From the NCBI RefSeq assembly GCF_046736045.1, contig NZ_CP177134.1, forward strand, positions 2,480,001 through 2,544,000: a stretch of 64,000 nucleotides of DNA. The letters are read 5' to 3'. Below are positions 36,394-45,426 of this stretch, piece by piece (position 1 is the first letter of the stretch; every line of letters begins with the position of its first letter). The notes under the pieces were generated by a model. The model worked only from the letters and a program-made list of their open reading frames with translations. It did no database searches and was not told where the DNA came from. Origin of the DNA: Leptospira_A sp046736045. GTDB taxonomy: Bacteria; Spirochaetota; Leptospiria; Leptospirales; Leptospiraceae. A program made the position numbers and the translations under genes.

Positions 36394-38781
36394 ATGCAAA
36401 AGATAAAAGACGCGATTTTCCTTTTGCTTTTGTTATTTATCTCCGGCTGTTCCGAAACAGTGACCCACCTTGAGTCCCAAAAAGGAATTTTGGATCTTCG
36501 CAGATTTGACATTCATACAAAACCAACTCCTCTTGTTGGTGAATGGGAATTTTACTGGAATGAATTTTTGGATCCTCGGGAAACACCTGCTTCCGGTCCT
36601 TATTATTTAAACCCTCGTCCCTGGAACCAGATTGAGATTGGCGGAAAAACCCTTCCCAGAAGAGGATTCGCAACATACAGACTCAATGTGATTTTATCCG
36701 AACCTGTGGATGATTTGGTATTGCAAATTCCTTTGCTGCATACCGCCTATCGGTTGTATGTGGATGGAGATCTGATTCATGAAAATGGAAAGGCGTCCAC
36801 CGATCCGAATATTCACAAACCTTCTTATAAAACGCAGATACTCAGCATCAAACCGAAATCCAATCGGTTTCAAATTCAGCTGAATATTTCCAATTACAGT
36901 CATCGTATTTGCGGAATGAAAGAAATCATTCATCTTGGTAAATTTCAACAAATCAACAGTACTTACCAGAGAAAGGAACTATTGACATTGCTTGGAATAT
37001 CGTGGCTTGCTTTTTTGGGAGCTTTTAACATCTGTCTTTATTACCTAAGAAGGGATTTTAAGAGGTCTCTTTATTTAGGCTTGTCCTGTTTTTTTGTGAT
37101 TGTACCCATCATTACTCTGAGAGATACCCGTATTCTTTTCAATTTATTTTCTGATGAGTATTGTTATACGTTCATTCGCCTTGCATTTGTAAGTTTACCG
37201 ATTAATTTGTATTTGGGCGGCTCAGTGCTTTATTCCGTCATCGCGGACAAACGTTTTAAAAAAACATTTTTTGTTTTTACCTGTATAGATCTGCTTTACG
37301 GGATACTCATGTTTGTTTTGCCGAATTATTATCTGACACTTGTTTCGATTCCTTTCGAAGCAGGTGCAAATTTGATGTTAGTATCCAGTATTTTATATTT
37401 GATATTTCTTGCAGTTAAAGGGAACCAGGAAATCCGTATTTTTCTGATAAGTTTCTTTTTTGCAGCACTGATCATCGTATATGAGTCCTTGTTTTATTAT
37501 AATTATGCTACAAAAAGGGATTGGTTGTTTTTTGTGGGACTCAGTTTGTTCTTATTACCACTGACTTCTCTTATGTTCTATTTGGTAATGGATTCCTTGC
37601 GTATGGAAGAATTTGCGATGCGGGAGCTGGTTAAGTCCAAAGAAGATTTGGAACAGAGAGTTAAAGATCGAACCGGCGAATTGGAAAATGCAAATAGATG
37701 GAAAACGAATTTGATTTCGCTACTTTCTCATGATTTGCAATCTCCCCTGATCGGACTGAAATTTCTTTTGCACAATATCCAATCCAGACTCAGTCCGAGT
37801 AAAGAAGAAGAAGTGGACAAGTTGATTCAAATGGGAATCGGAGGAGTGGATAATTCAATCCAGCTGATTCGTCACCTATTGAGCATCAGTCGGTTTGATT
37901 CCGATTCGGTCCGACTCAGATATGAATTTTTTTCTTCGGCGGACTTGTTCGAATATGTAAATAAAGAAGTGGAAATGTCTTCTTCTTCAAAAAGTATAAA
38001 TATCATTTTAGAAGATCATCATCCGGGGATTATTTTTGCCGACAAAACTTTGCTTGGAGAAGTAATCTGCAATTTAATCAACAATTCCATTAAATTTTCG
38101 CATTCCGATTCGGAGATCATATTAATTCACAAAAGATCGGATTTTAAGGATCGGTTTTATGTAAAGGATTTCGGTATGGGAATGACCGAAGATCAGATTC
38201 ATATTTTTAATACGGAGGGTTCCGACTTACAGAAAAAAGCGGGGACTTTGGGGGAAGTGGGAACCGGTTTCGGTTTGTCCTTATCGCGCTCCATTTTAGG
38301 TGCACATAATGGAAGTATTACGATCCTTTCTGGCAATCGGGAAGGTACCGAATTTTTGATTCAAATCCCGGTAGGAGACAAGATTCTTCTTCTCGTGGAA
38401 AATTCCGATTTGTATAGAAAGGAAACTGCGGAAGAATTTAGAAAACACAATTGGCTTGTTGTAGAGTCTTCAAATGGATTGGATGCTTTGTCTCATTTGA
38501 AACAATTCACTCCCCATCTTCTTTTGACTGATGTCGAAATGCCTGCTTTGGGAGGAATCGAACTTGTTCATGAATGGGCTGCCATTGCAGATGGGAGAAG
38601 TCTTCCCATTCTTATGATGAGTTCGAGTGCTCCTTTGTTTTCCGATCAGGAATTTTTAAAAATAGAAGGGATTGATGAATGGGTTTTGGAAAGATTTTCC
38701 AAACTGATTGTTGTTCCGGATCTGGTCGGAAAAGTGATAGAGTGTTTCGAATCTTACCAATCGAAAATTCAGTTCAAATAA
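36394..38781 (+). CDS. Hybrid sensor histidine kinase with 7TMR-DISM periplasmic sensor and C-terminal receiver
   Basis: A 795-residue protein. The signal peptide ends in ISGC|S, a good lipobox, so the N-terminus may be lipidated. A DISMED2-like beta domain (about 25-190; VGEWEFYWNEFLDP) leads to seven membrane helices (195-405), a coiled coil, HisKA with SLLSHDLQSPLIGL, HATPase with NLINNSIKFSH, DFGMGM and GTGFGLSLSRSI, and a receiver with Asp in LLTDVEMPALGG. The receiver lacks the usual Lys (VLERF) and has Glu-Asn for the acid pair. DISM sensors detect extracytoplasmic carbohydrates or other ligands. A bidirectional terminator follows. Confidence 0.88.
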   Translation: MQKIKDAIFLLLLLFISGCSETVTHLESQKGILDLRRFDIHTKPTPLVGEWEFYWNEFLDPRETPASGPYYLNPRPWNQIEIGGKTLPRRGFATYRLNVILSEPVDDLVLQIPLLHTAYRLYVDGDLIHENGKASTDPNIHKPSYKTQILSIKPKSNRFQIQLNISNYSHRICGMKEIIHLGKFQQINSTYQRKELLTLLGISWLAFLGAFNICLYYLRRDFKRSLYLGLSCFFVIVPIITLRDTRILFNLFSDEYCYTFIRLAFVSLPINLYLGGSVLYSVIADKRFKKTFFVFTCIDLLYGILMFVLPNYYLTLVSIPFEAGANLMLVSSILYLIFLAVKGNQEIRIFLISFFFAALIIVYESLFYYNYATKRDWLFFVGLSLFLLPLTSLMFYLVMDSLRMEEFAMRELVKSKEDLEQRVKDRTGELENANRWKTNLISLLSHDLQSPLIGLKFLLHNIQSRLSPSKEEEVDKLIQMGIGGVDNSIQLIRHLLSISRFDSDSVRLRYEFFSSADLFEYVNKEVEMSSSSKSINIILEDHHPGIIFADKTLLGEVICNLINNSIKFSHSDSEIILIHKRSDFKDRFYVKDFGMGMTEDQIHIFNTEGSDLQKKAGTLGEVGTGFGLSLSRSILGAHNGSITILSGNREGTEFLIQIPVGDKILLLVENSDLYRKETAEEFRKHNWLVVESSNGLDALSHLKQFTPHLLLTDVEMPALGGIELVHEWAAIADGRSLPILMMSSSAPLFSDQEFLKIEGIDEWVLERFSKLIVVPDLVGKVIECFESYQSKIQFK

Positions 38782-38807
38782 AAAAGGCTCTTCGTAAAGA
38801 GCCTTTT
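38782..38807. terminator. Bidirectional terminator between the kinase and the acyl-CoA dehydrogenase
   Basis: An 11-bp stem AAAAGGCTCTT / AAGAGCCTTTT with loop CGTA. A- and T-rich arms on both sides let it end both convergent genes (stops at 38781 and 38832). Confidence 0.85.
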
Positions 38808-38831
38808 CATCTAACTATCGTTTGGTATAGA

Positions 38832-39962
38832 TTATAATCCCAGTCCCCGTCCGATGATTTCTTTCATGATCTCTGTCGTGCCTGCATAAATCGTTTGAAT
38901 GCGGGCATCCAAATAAGCTCTCGCAATCGGATACTCCATCATATAACCGTAACCCCCGAAAAACTGCAAACATTCATCCGTGTGTCTTTTTTGCATTTCA
39001 GTGGCATACCATTTGCACATGGAGGCTTCGACTGTCGTATTTTCACCTTTCATATGTTCGATGATCACTTTGTCCAAAAATACCTGAGACATTTCCAGTT
39101 CAGTTGCCATTTCCGCCATTTTGAATTTGGTGTTTTGGAAAGATCCGATTTTTTGACCGAATGCCTTACGTTCTTTGATATATTGCAAAGTAATTGTTTG
39201 TACAAGTCTTGTTGATTCTACGGCAGCGAGTGCCAAAACCAAACGTTCTTGCGCCAATTTTTGCATCAGATAACGGAATCCCTGACCTTGTTTTCCGATC
39301 AGATTGGATTTTGGTACAATCACATTATTATAATAAAGTTCTGAAGTATCTTGGGCTTTTAAACCGATTTTGTCCAGATTTCTTCCTCTTTCGAATCCTT
39401 TCATTCCTTCTTCAACCATCAGAAGAGAAATGGTTCCGTTTTCATGTTTAACTGCTGTTATAATGAGATCCGATAACTGACCGTTGGAGATAAAAGTTTT
39501 TTGACCGTTCACGATGAAATGATCATCTTTTTCAATGGCGCTGGTTCTGAGCGATTTCAAATCGGATCCGGCTCCCGGCTCAGTCATCGCAATGGCCAAG
39601 ATACTTTCCCCGGAAACACATTTCGGCAGCCAACGTTTCTTTTGTTCATCGTTTGCAAAAGCGGAAATGTAAGGAGCAATTACATCGTTGTGTAGTGAGA
39701 TAAAAAAACCGCTGTTTCCTACCTTCGCAGATTCTTCAATAATGATCACATTATAAAGAAAATCAGCTCCGGCACCGCCGAATTCAGGATCTACATTGGG
39801 GCAAAGTAGGCCGTAATCGCCTGCTTTTCTCCAGACTTCTTTTGGTACTATATGATTCTTTTCCCATTCTTCATGATGGGGCTTCACTTCTGTTTCGAAA
39901 AATTTCCGAGTCATTTCCCGGAATTGTTGGTGTTCTTCTGTAAAAGGCAGGATTCGATCCAT
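38832..39962 (-). CDS. Acyl-CoA dehydrogenase (long-chain/isovaleryl-type)
   Basis: A 376-residue full-length FAD acyl-CoA dehydrogenase of beta-oxidation or branched amino-acid breakdown. FAD motifs: AIAMTEPGAGSDL, VNGQKTFISNG; C-terminal QIYAGTTEIM-like segment (TIYAGTTEIMKEI). The usual catalytic Glu in YEGT is Ala here, as in long-chain and isovaleryl enzymes that use a Glu in the LAQERLVLA helix instead; that Glu is present. FGGAGADFLYNVIIIEE fits as well. Substrate chain length cannot be fixed. ETF genes are not near. Confidence 0.92.
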   Translation of the reverse strand: MDRILPFTEEHQQFREMTRKFFETEVKPHHEEWEKNHIVPKEVWRKAGDYGLLCPNVDPEFGGAGADFLYNVIIIEESAKVGNSGFFISLHNDVIAPYISAFANDEQKKRWLPKCVSGESILAIAMTEPGAGSDLKSLRTSAIEKDDHFIVNGQKTFISNGQLSDLIITAVKHENGTISLLMVEEGMKGFERGRNLDKIGLKAQDTSELYYNNVIVPKSNLIGKQGQGFRYLMQKLAQERLVLALAAVESTRLVQTITLQYIKERKAFGQKIGSFQNTKFKMAEMATELEMSQVFLDKVIIEHMKGENTTVEASMCKWYATEMQKRHTDECLQFFGGYGYMMEYPIARAYLDARIQTIYAGTTEIMKEIIGRGLGL

Positions 39963-40011
39963 GCGGTTTGACTCCTTTGCATCCCAATGGTAAAAGAATG
40001 GCGAAATTAGG

Positions 40012-42165
40012 TCAATTATAAACAGTGTTCAGTTTCATATAGACGCCAGGATTTTTCTTGATGTACTGGATGGCGTCTTCTTGTCCGAGCACATAAAGTT
40101 CTGTGCCAGGCCAAGCTATGAAGGTAAAGCTGGAAGGTAGTTTTTTGGTAAGTGGGTAAACTTCGCCCACAAAGTCACCGGGACCCAATTCGCGAATGGT
40201 GCGGTGGTGTTGCATCACTACGACGGTTCCTGATTTTACAATGAATGCTTTTTCGAAGGAATGCTCTTCTTCAATCAGAACATCTTCCGATTTGATGGTT
40301 TCGAATTTTAAAATTAATTCCAATTGGGTCACTTGGTAACTTGTGAGTCCCCGAAATGTTTGAGATTCCGTAAGCGTCTTCCAGGTATTGGTCTCTCGGA
40401 TGGAATTCAGTTTGACCAGGTTTTCGTGCAATTTGGAACCACGGATGAATTGATGAAATCTGGTTTTGTCAATTGTGAGAGCGACTACGTCAGTCTCTGC
40501 ATAAACGTCTGCTTGGCGAACCGTGTCGAGTATCAACGATGCTTCTCCGAAGTATTCGTAAGTACCGTATCGTTTGATTGCGGAATGATCACCGGATAGA
40601 CCTTCAAACCGTACATTCCCGGAAGCGATGATATAAAAACGATCGCCTTTGATGCCTTTTACGATGATCTGTTCGCCACGTCGGAATTTTTCTTCTTTTA
40701 CGATTTGTAAAAACTCTTTCGCCTTTTCGATCGGAAATCCCGAGAAGATATCAATTTGAGATAAAATTTCCAAAAGTTTGAATGCATCCTGGTGTTTTGG
40801 AGGAGTGATTTCCGGATAAAGTGTATTCTCAATTCCAAACTTAGCGAGAGTTAGGTGTGTTCCGGGAGGCATATCTTTGGAAGCAATGTGATAAACGGTA
40901 ATTCGTTTTTGCACTTCTTCGGGGAGCGTGGCAAGATAACTGATTTTGGTATGAAGGGGAGGGACTCCTGCCTCATGGTAGATGATTTTACGATCCCAGG
41001 GGAAATCTTTTAGGAATTGGTATCTGGTTTCCGGTAAAACTCCTTTTTTATACATATCATCAAATGCTTCAGGATCATTCAAATGATCTGATGTATAATA
41101 AAAAGATTGGTCTTGGAAAAAAAACTCAAAACCAACGGAAGGAATGGAATGGATCGCATAATGAAAGTAAAACTCTCCGCCATTGATGATGGTGGGTCGT
41201 CCGATAACGACCGGAATGAAATCAAAGAGATCCGTGATTTCTTTTCTGGGAATTTTTGTTAAACTGCAATATTTCCGAAGAAATGATTCCATTACAGTTG
41301 CAGTTGCATAAATGGTAATTTTAGACTCTTCCAGGATTTTTTGAAATGTTCCCGCATCATGATCTGCATGGCAGTGGGTGAGAATGATTGAGTTGATCAG
41401 TTTCGGATTGACATTGGATTCTCGAAGCCATTCGGTCGAATTCACCGGAGGATCTACCATAATCCCTTGTCCGTTCAACCAAATGATAAATCCGGAAGTG
41501 TTGTCATCCGGATCGAAACCATGAGAAGGACCGAGGCAAGTGATACCGATGACCGGCGGTTGAAACGGTTCTAATAATCTTTTTCCTATATCAAACTTAA
41601 CGTGAAAATCCACTTCACCGGGGATTTTTGTTTTTTTGTCCTGATCGATCACCAGGAATTCGTTAGATGGCAGATGTTCTATCGTAATTTCGCCGAACTT
41701 AACTTTGCCCGAATCGTCGAAGAGAATAAATTCAACGACATCATCCATAGACTTGTAACTGCGAAAATATCCCATCTCCGCTTTGATATCGGGAAAACCG
41801 AATGTGGCCTCACCGTCTATGAACTCGGATGCCAAATTGAGTTCCGCAGGACCCATAAGAGATTCCCCTAGAACGATTGTTAGTTGTTCTTTTTGCTCTT
41901 GAGTGCAAACGATAAAAGTTTTTTTTCCTCCTCGGAAAAAAAAGTTAAAATATATAGGGAATTCCAGCTCGGCAACACTGATCCCTTTTTCTACATGAAA
42001 GAATTTATTTGGTAATACGAATACGAGCGGAGTCTTTTTTTCAAGACCCATTGTATCTTTGATGGTTTCGGGAGGAGATCCGAATTGAATGTATCCTTCC
42101 GAGGTATCGACTAGGTACCCCCCTCTGGAGAGTGCTGTGAAACCGTTTGGTTCTGAACTTACCAT
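40012..42165 (-). CDS. Metallo-beta-lactamase-fold protein fused to two cyclic-nucleotide-binding domains
   Basis: A 717-residue cytoplasmic protein. Residues 1-195 are an unrecognised N-domain. A metallo-beta-lactamase fold (about 200-455) has THCHADHD (H264, H266, D268, H269), the dinuclear metal site, and further His in YYTSDHLND and YHEAGVPPLH. Two cNMP-binding folds follow (about 475-595 and 600-715). The first has YFGEASLILDTVRQADV, with the Arg of the phosphate cassette; the second (GDFVGEVYPLTKK) lacks it and may be structural. A cyclic-nucleotide-controlled hydrolase, perhaps a phosphodiesterase, is likely. It starts 17 bases after the trxA stop on the same strand. Confidence 0.82.
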   Translation of the reverse strand: MVSSEPNGFTALSRGGYLVDTSEGYIQFGSPPETIKDTMGLEKKTPLVFVLPNKFFHVEKGISVAELEFPIYFNFFFRGGKKTFIVCTQEQKEQLTIVLGESLMGPAELNLASEFIDGEATFGFPDIKAEMGYFRSYKSMDDVVEFILFDDSGKVKFGEITIEHLPSNEFLVIDQDKKTKIPGEVDFHVKFDIGKRLLEPFQPPVIGITCLGPSHGFDPDDNTSGFIIWLNGQGIMVDPPVNSTEWLRESNVNPKLINSIILTHCHADHDAGTFQKILEESKITIYATATVMESFLRKYCSLTKIPRKEITDLFDFIPVVIGRPTIINGGEFYFHYAIHSIPSVGFEFFFQDQSFYYTSDHLNDPEAFDDMYKKGVLPETRYQFLKDFPWDRKIIYHEAGVPPLHTKISYLATLPEEVQKRITVYHIASKDMPPGTHLTLAKFGIENTLYPEITPPKHQDAFKLLEILSQIDIFSGFPIEKAKEFLQIVKEEKFRRGEQIIVKGIKGDRFYIIASGNVRFEGLSGDHSAIKRYGTYEYFGEASLILDTVRQADVYAETDVVALTIDKTRFHQFIRGSKLHENLVKLNSIRETNTWKTLTESQTFRGLTSYQVTQLELILKFETIKSEDVLIEEEHSFEKAFIVKSGTVVVMQHHRTIRELGPGDFVGEVYPLTKKLPSSFTFIAWPGTELYVLGQEDAIQYIKKNPGVYMKLNTVYN

Positions 42166-42182
42166 GAGGGGAGTTGGCTTGC

Positions 42183-42494
42183 CTATTTGTGGTTTTCGAT
42201 GAATTTTTTGATTTGCGGTTTAGGTAGTGCCCCGATCGCTTTATCAACTAAAACCCCATCTTTGTAAAGAAGTAGAGTTGGGATGGATTGAATTCCTAAT
42301 TCTTGTGCTGTCTTTTGGTTGAAATCAACGTTTAATTTCTTAATTTTGATCTCAGACATTTCAGTGGATAGTTCATCTAACACTGGCGCAACCATACGAC
42401 AAGGACCACACCATTCCGCCCAACAATCTACAAGTACGATTCCACTTGCAGTCTCTGCTTTGAAATTGGCGTCATTGACTTCTGTTAATGCCAT
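42183..42494 (-). CDS. trxA: Thioredoxin
   Basis: A 103-residue thioredoxin with active site WAEWCGPCRMVAP, cis-Pro loop IQSIPTLLLYKDG and C-terminal helix. General disulfide reductase of the cytoplasm. It is upstream of the metallo-beta-lactamase/cNMP gene on the same strand (17-base gap). Confidence 0.96.
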   Translation of the reverse strand: MALTEVNDANFKAETASGIVLVDCWAEWCGPCRMVAPVLDELSTEMSEIKIKKLNVDFNQKTAQELGIQSIPTLLLYKDGVLVDKAIGALPKPQIKKFIENHK

Positions 42495-42566
42495 ATTTCT
42501 GTTTCTCCTTTGAAAGGTAATGCCCGTTCTAAGTACTAGACTGTGGAAACGGGGGGAAAACGTCGA

Positions 42567-43376
42567 TTATTGTTTCTTTTTTTTCTTTTTGTCATCGGAT
42601 TCCAGGTCGGCGATCTTTTGCTGGAAGGATTCGAGGAGGGTTTTGGTTTTTTCCAGGTCTTCCGTCTCACCTGTGATCTGAAATATCTTTCGATTCATTT
42701 CCAGCATTTCCACAGAGTGTTTCAAATCCGTGGAATCCTGTGTCGACATTTCAAATTTGGAACGGAAGTCTTGTGCGGCAGAGTTGGAGAGTTCGATAAT
42801 TAAATTAAAATGTTCCCTACGAGTATAATAATAAGGGTTGTCAAGATCTTGCTCTTTTTCATGAGCGATAAAATCGAATAGATTTTTGCAGCATCCTGCC
42901 AATCGGTAATGAATGTCGGGCCAGCTCCATTTCCATTTCGAGTTGGGTCCGAAAGCAACGTTTGTCTTTTTGATCGCTTCTCTTAGCCCTTTGATCAGAT
43001 TCAATCTTTGGGTAGGTGTTATCCTTTCAATCTTGGACAGCTGTTCTTTGTTCTCCGACAAGGAACCGTCGATATTGTTTGTTACCGTTTTTTCTATATA
43101 GGAGATACAGTTGTAAATTTCTTTCCTGGCGGTTTCCAGGTAGTTATTGTTATTGATTTCAAGAATTGCAGTAGACAATTCATTGATCATAAGACAGGTG
43201 TTAATCGATTTGATCGAGTTTGTTGCCAGGGCGATGTTGAAATACGGCTCCATATCTTTGTTTTTTTTCGATTGGAGTTTGTAGATATTTGCCTCTTTTT
43301 TGAGTTCTTCCAGGTAGTTTTTGAAATCTACCAGTTTCTCGTTAAAATCGGCTTTTTTCTCTTTTGTAATCGCCAT
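42567..43376 (-). CDS. Conserved-looking helical protein of unknown function
   Basis: A 269-residue soluble, mainly alpha-helical protein; I do not recognise the family. Features: EELKKEANIYKLQSKK near the start, IKSINTCLMINELSTAILEI, a tryptophan-rich stretch KWKWSWPDIHYRLAG, and a C-terminal coiled coil ending KKKKKKQ. The poly-lysine tail is odd. There is no signal peptide. The start ATG 43376 is 31 bases from a divergent small gene. A flagellar- or secretion-associated role cannot be excluded. Confidence 0.65.
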   Translation of the reverse strand: MAITKEKKADFNEKLVDFKNYLEELKKEANIYKLQSKKNKDMEPYFNIALATNSIKSINTCLMINELSTAILEINNNNYLETARKEIYNCISYIEKTVTNNIDGSLSENKEQLSKIERITPTQRLNLIKGLREAIKKTNVAFGPNSKWKWSWPDIHYRLAGCCKNLFDFIAHEKEQDLDNPYYYTRREHFNLIIELSNSAAQDFRSKFEMSTQDSTDLKHSVEMLEMNRKIFQITGETEDLEKTKTLLESFQQKIADLESDDKKKKKKQ

Positions 43377-43407
43377 AGGTTCTTATTTATTCTCGGTAAA
43401 TCGACAG

Positions 43408-43704
43408 ATGCGCTCTTTTCTTTTTCGAAAAAGATCCATTCTCTTAAAAAAACAAATCGACCATTCCAGTTTCCTACCCACACTAGAAAAAGTGAACGAA
43501 TTTCCTAGGAAAGAACGCGATTTATTGGATCTCCTGGATACCTATAAATACATGAATCAGGCCTTTTTCTGGGAATCTATGGAATCGGACGGACGTTGGG
43601 ATCATGCACAAGGCTGGATCCAGTTGAATCATCCCGAATCCGAATGGAAATTCCGTCTCGCTGAGAAATTTCCCCCTCAATCCCCCGAGGGAGCCAAAAA
43701 ATAG
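43408..43704 (+). CDS. Small hypothetical protein
   Basis: A 98-residue frame from ATG 43408 (MRSFLFRKRSILLKKQ). The C-terminal half is compositionally protein-like (ERDLLDLLDTYKYMNQAFFW, DGRWDHAQGWIQLNHPESEW). A longer frame from 43321 runs into the divergent gene and is not preferred. No family recognised; could be a non-coding frame, but codon use looks like neighbours. Confidence 0.45.
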   Translation: MRSFLFRKRSILLKKQIDHSSFLPTLEKVNEFPRKERDLLDLLDTYKYMNQAFFWESMESDGRWDHAQGWIQLNHPESEWKFRLAEKFPPQSPEGAKK

Positions 43705-43753
43705 TTTTTTAATTTCCATTTATATAGAAACCTTTGCAGAGTTCACCACTCTT

Positions 43754-44062
43754 ATGAAATTTTCAATTCTTCTTCTTGGATTTCTATTCTCCAATTGTGT
43801 TACTACCGGATTTGTTTCTCCTTTGGGTTCAGCATTTTTTAAAATCGATCAGGAACCTGTCATCGTTGGGCCAGCAGCTACTTTTGCAAAAAAAGGAGAA
43901 GCGTGTTCCATCAATCTTTTGGGTATTTATGCCGGAGGAGATTCTTCTTTGATTCATGCAATGCAAAGGGGTGGAGTTACAAAAGTAGCCATTGTGGATC
44001 GAAGTGTTATCAATATATTTTATGTTTTTGGAAAAGTTTGCACCGTAGTTTACGGGGAATGA
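43754..44062 (+). CDS. TRL-like small lipoprotein (first copy)
   Basis: A 102-residue lipoprotein; signal peptide with lipobox FSNC. It follows the TRL-family pattern: AATFAKKGEACSINLLGIYAGGDSSL ... RGGVTKVAIVD ... GKVCTVVYGE. Mature residues include two cysteines (GEAC and CTVV). Such proteins are of unknown function, possibly periplasmic or outer-membrane. A second copy starts six bases later, and a third is at 50430-50762. Confidence 0.75.
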   Translation: MKFSILLLGFLFSNCVTTGFVSPLGSAFFKIDQEPVIVGPAATFAKKGEACSINLLGIYAGGDSSLIHAMQRGGVTKVAIVDRSVINIFYVFGKVCTVVYGE

Positions 44063-44068
44063 TTTTTC

Positions 44069-44401
44069 ATGTTCCGGTATATCTTTTTATTATTCGGAAT
44101 TTTATCGTTTTCCTGTGCAACGACAGGCTCTCAATCCTCATTGGGAAGTGCCGCCTCTCTTCTTGCTTTCGTAGAACCCATTCCTTCCATTGCACCTCAT
44201 GCGGCGACTTATTATAAAAAAGGAGAAGCATGTTCCTATAATCTTTTCGGTCTTTTGGGTTTTGGAAATTCTTCCATTTATAAAGCGGCGGAAAAAGGAA
44301 AGATCACCAAACTAGGAATAGTGGATCAGGCGATGATTAAATATAGTATTGCATATATATATTATTTCGGAATAGTTTGCACAAAGGTTTCAGGTGAATA
44401 A
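44069..44401 (+). CDS. TRL-like small lipoprotein (second copy)
   Basis: A 110-residue paralogue of the preceding gene with lipobox FSCA (Cys in LSFSC). It keeps YYKKGEACSYNLFGLLGFGNSSI, KITKLGIVDQA and GIVCTKVSGE. Its stop TAA and the lgt start ATG share one base at 44401. The tandem and overlap suggest cotranscription with lgt. Confidence 0.75.
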   Translation: MFRYIFLLFGILSFSCATTGSQSSLGSAASLLAFVEPIPSIAPHAATYYKKGEACSYNLFGLLGFGNSSIYKAAEKGKITKLGIVDQAMIKYSIAYIYYFGIVCTKVSGE

Positions 44402-45426
44402 TGTTTCCAGTTAATTTTGACTTATTCGGTTATCAGGTCCGAGGATATGAAGGTCATTGGGTTTTAGGGATTCTCGTGATGGGTTTCTTTTATCAAAGGT
44501 ATAAATCATTACATGCGGGTTATTCGAATGAATGGTTTGTAAATGCATATTCCGTGGCAATCCTTATGGGATTTGTTTTTGCGAGAGTCTTTCATTACCT
44601 TTTTTGGGATACTGCTGCATTTTTAAACAACCCTTTGGTATTATTTCAACCTTCCGGAGGATTTGCTATTCTCGGAGGAACCATCGGTACCGGTTTCGGA
44701 GGATGGTTGTATTGCCAACTAACAGGAAGAAATTTTCTGCATTGGTGCGATTCTCTTATGACTCCCATTGCACTCGGGCTATGTCTCAGCAGGTTCTCTT
44801 GTTTTTTGAACGGAGATGCTTATGGAAATCCTACAAATTCCATTTTTGGAGTTGTCTTTTCCGAAAATAGCGTGGATTGGATGGAGAGATGGAACGGATT
44901 GCATGCGTTATATGCTACTTCCGAAAATCCCCTTGCAGTGATTTCAAATTTATTTTTGGGGCAAGTGAATTTAATCGACATCCCTGTTCCCAAATCTTTG
45001 GAATCGCTTCGTGGTGAAGGATTTACAAATCTCGCACAGCTTTCCGCATTTTACCCTCCTACCGCGACAGGTGATTATAAATCCATTCTTGTTGCCAAAG
45101 GATTGTATCCTTTTCCTGTGATTGCTCCTCCCGTTCATCCGGCTCAGCTTTATGAAGTCTTTCTGATGGCGATTTGTTATATTCTGATTGTGAAATTGGA
45201 ATCAGTGGAATTCGCCAAACGAAAGTTATTTTTTGTATTTTGGATGTACTACGGATTCAACCGATTTATCATCGAATTTTTTCGGGGAGATCGTAATATC
45301 GCGTTTGCGGATCTGACCTATGCGCAATTGATTTCTTTGGGAGTTCTGGTCAGCGGAGCAATGGGCTTTTTTTATTTCACATGGAAATGGAAAAAATACG
45401 GAATGCAGGAAGTCAAATTACCTTAA
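44401..45426 (+). CDS. lgt: Prolipoprotein diacylglyceryl transferase (Lgt family, atypical)
   Basis: A 341-residue polytopic membrane protein with seven or so helices, longer than common Lgt. It has the family landmarks FAILGGTIG, SRFSCFLNGDAYGNPT, HPAQLYEVF and RFIIEFFRGDRN. Lgt attaches diacylglycerol to the lipobox cysteine of prelipoproteins. The segment that reads FHGG (E. coli His103) or YGG in many Lgts is LGG, and the GR(I/V)G motif reads SRFS; the essential Arg is kept. It may be the main Lgt of this organism or a divergent paralogue. It overlaps the TRL gene by one base and the convergent reductase-like gene by four. Confidence 0.82.
   Translation: MFPVNFDLFGYQVRGYEGHWVLGILVMGFFYQRYKSLHAGYSNEWFVNAYSVAILMGFVFARVFHYLFWDTAAFLNNPLVLFQPSGGFAILGGTIGTGFGGWLYCQLTGRNFLHWCDSLMTPIALGLCLSRFSCFLNGDAYGNPTNSIFGVVFSENSVDWMERWNGLHALYATSENPLAVISNLFLGQVNLIDIPVPKSLESLRGEGFTNLAQLSAFYPPTATGDYKSILVAKGLYPFPVIAPPVHPAQLYEVFLMAICYILIVKLESVEFAKRKLFFVFWMYYGFNRFIIEFFRGDRNIAFADLTYAQLISLGVLVSGAMGFFYFTWKWKKYGMQEVKLP

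Noticed and set aside
38832..39962. Inactive acyl-CoA dehydrogenase because YEGT reads YAGT
   Set aside because: Long-chain and isovaleryl enzymes use a Glu elsewhere, and the matching Glu (QERL) is present.
43008..43508. Plus-strand frame of 166 residues over the 269-residue gene
   Set aside because: Phe/Val-rich shadow of the minus-strand helical protein; no motif.
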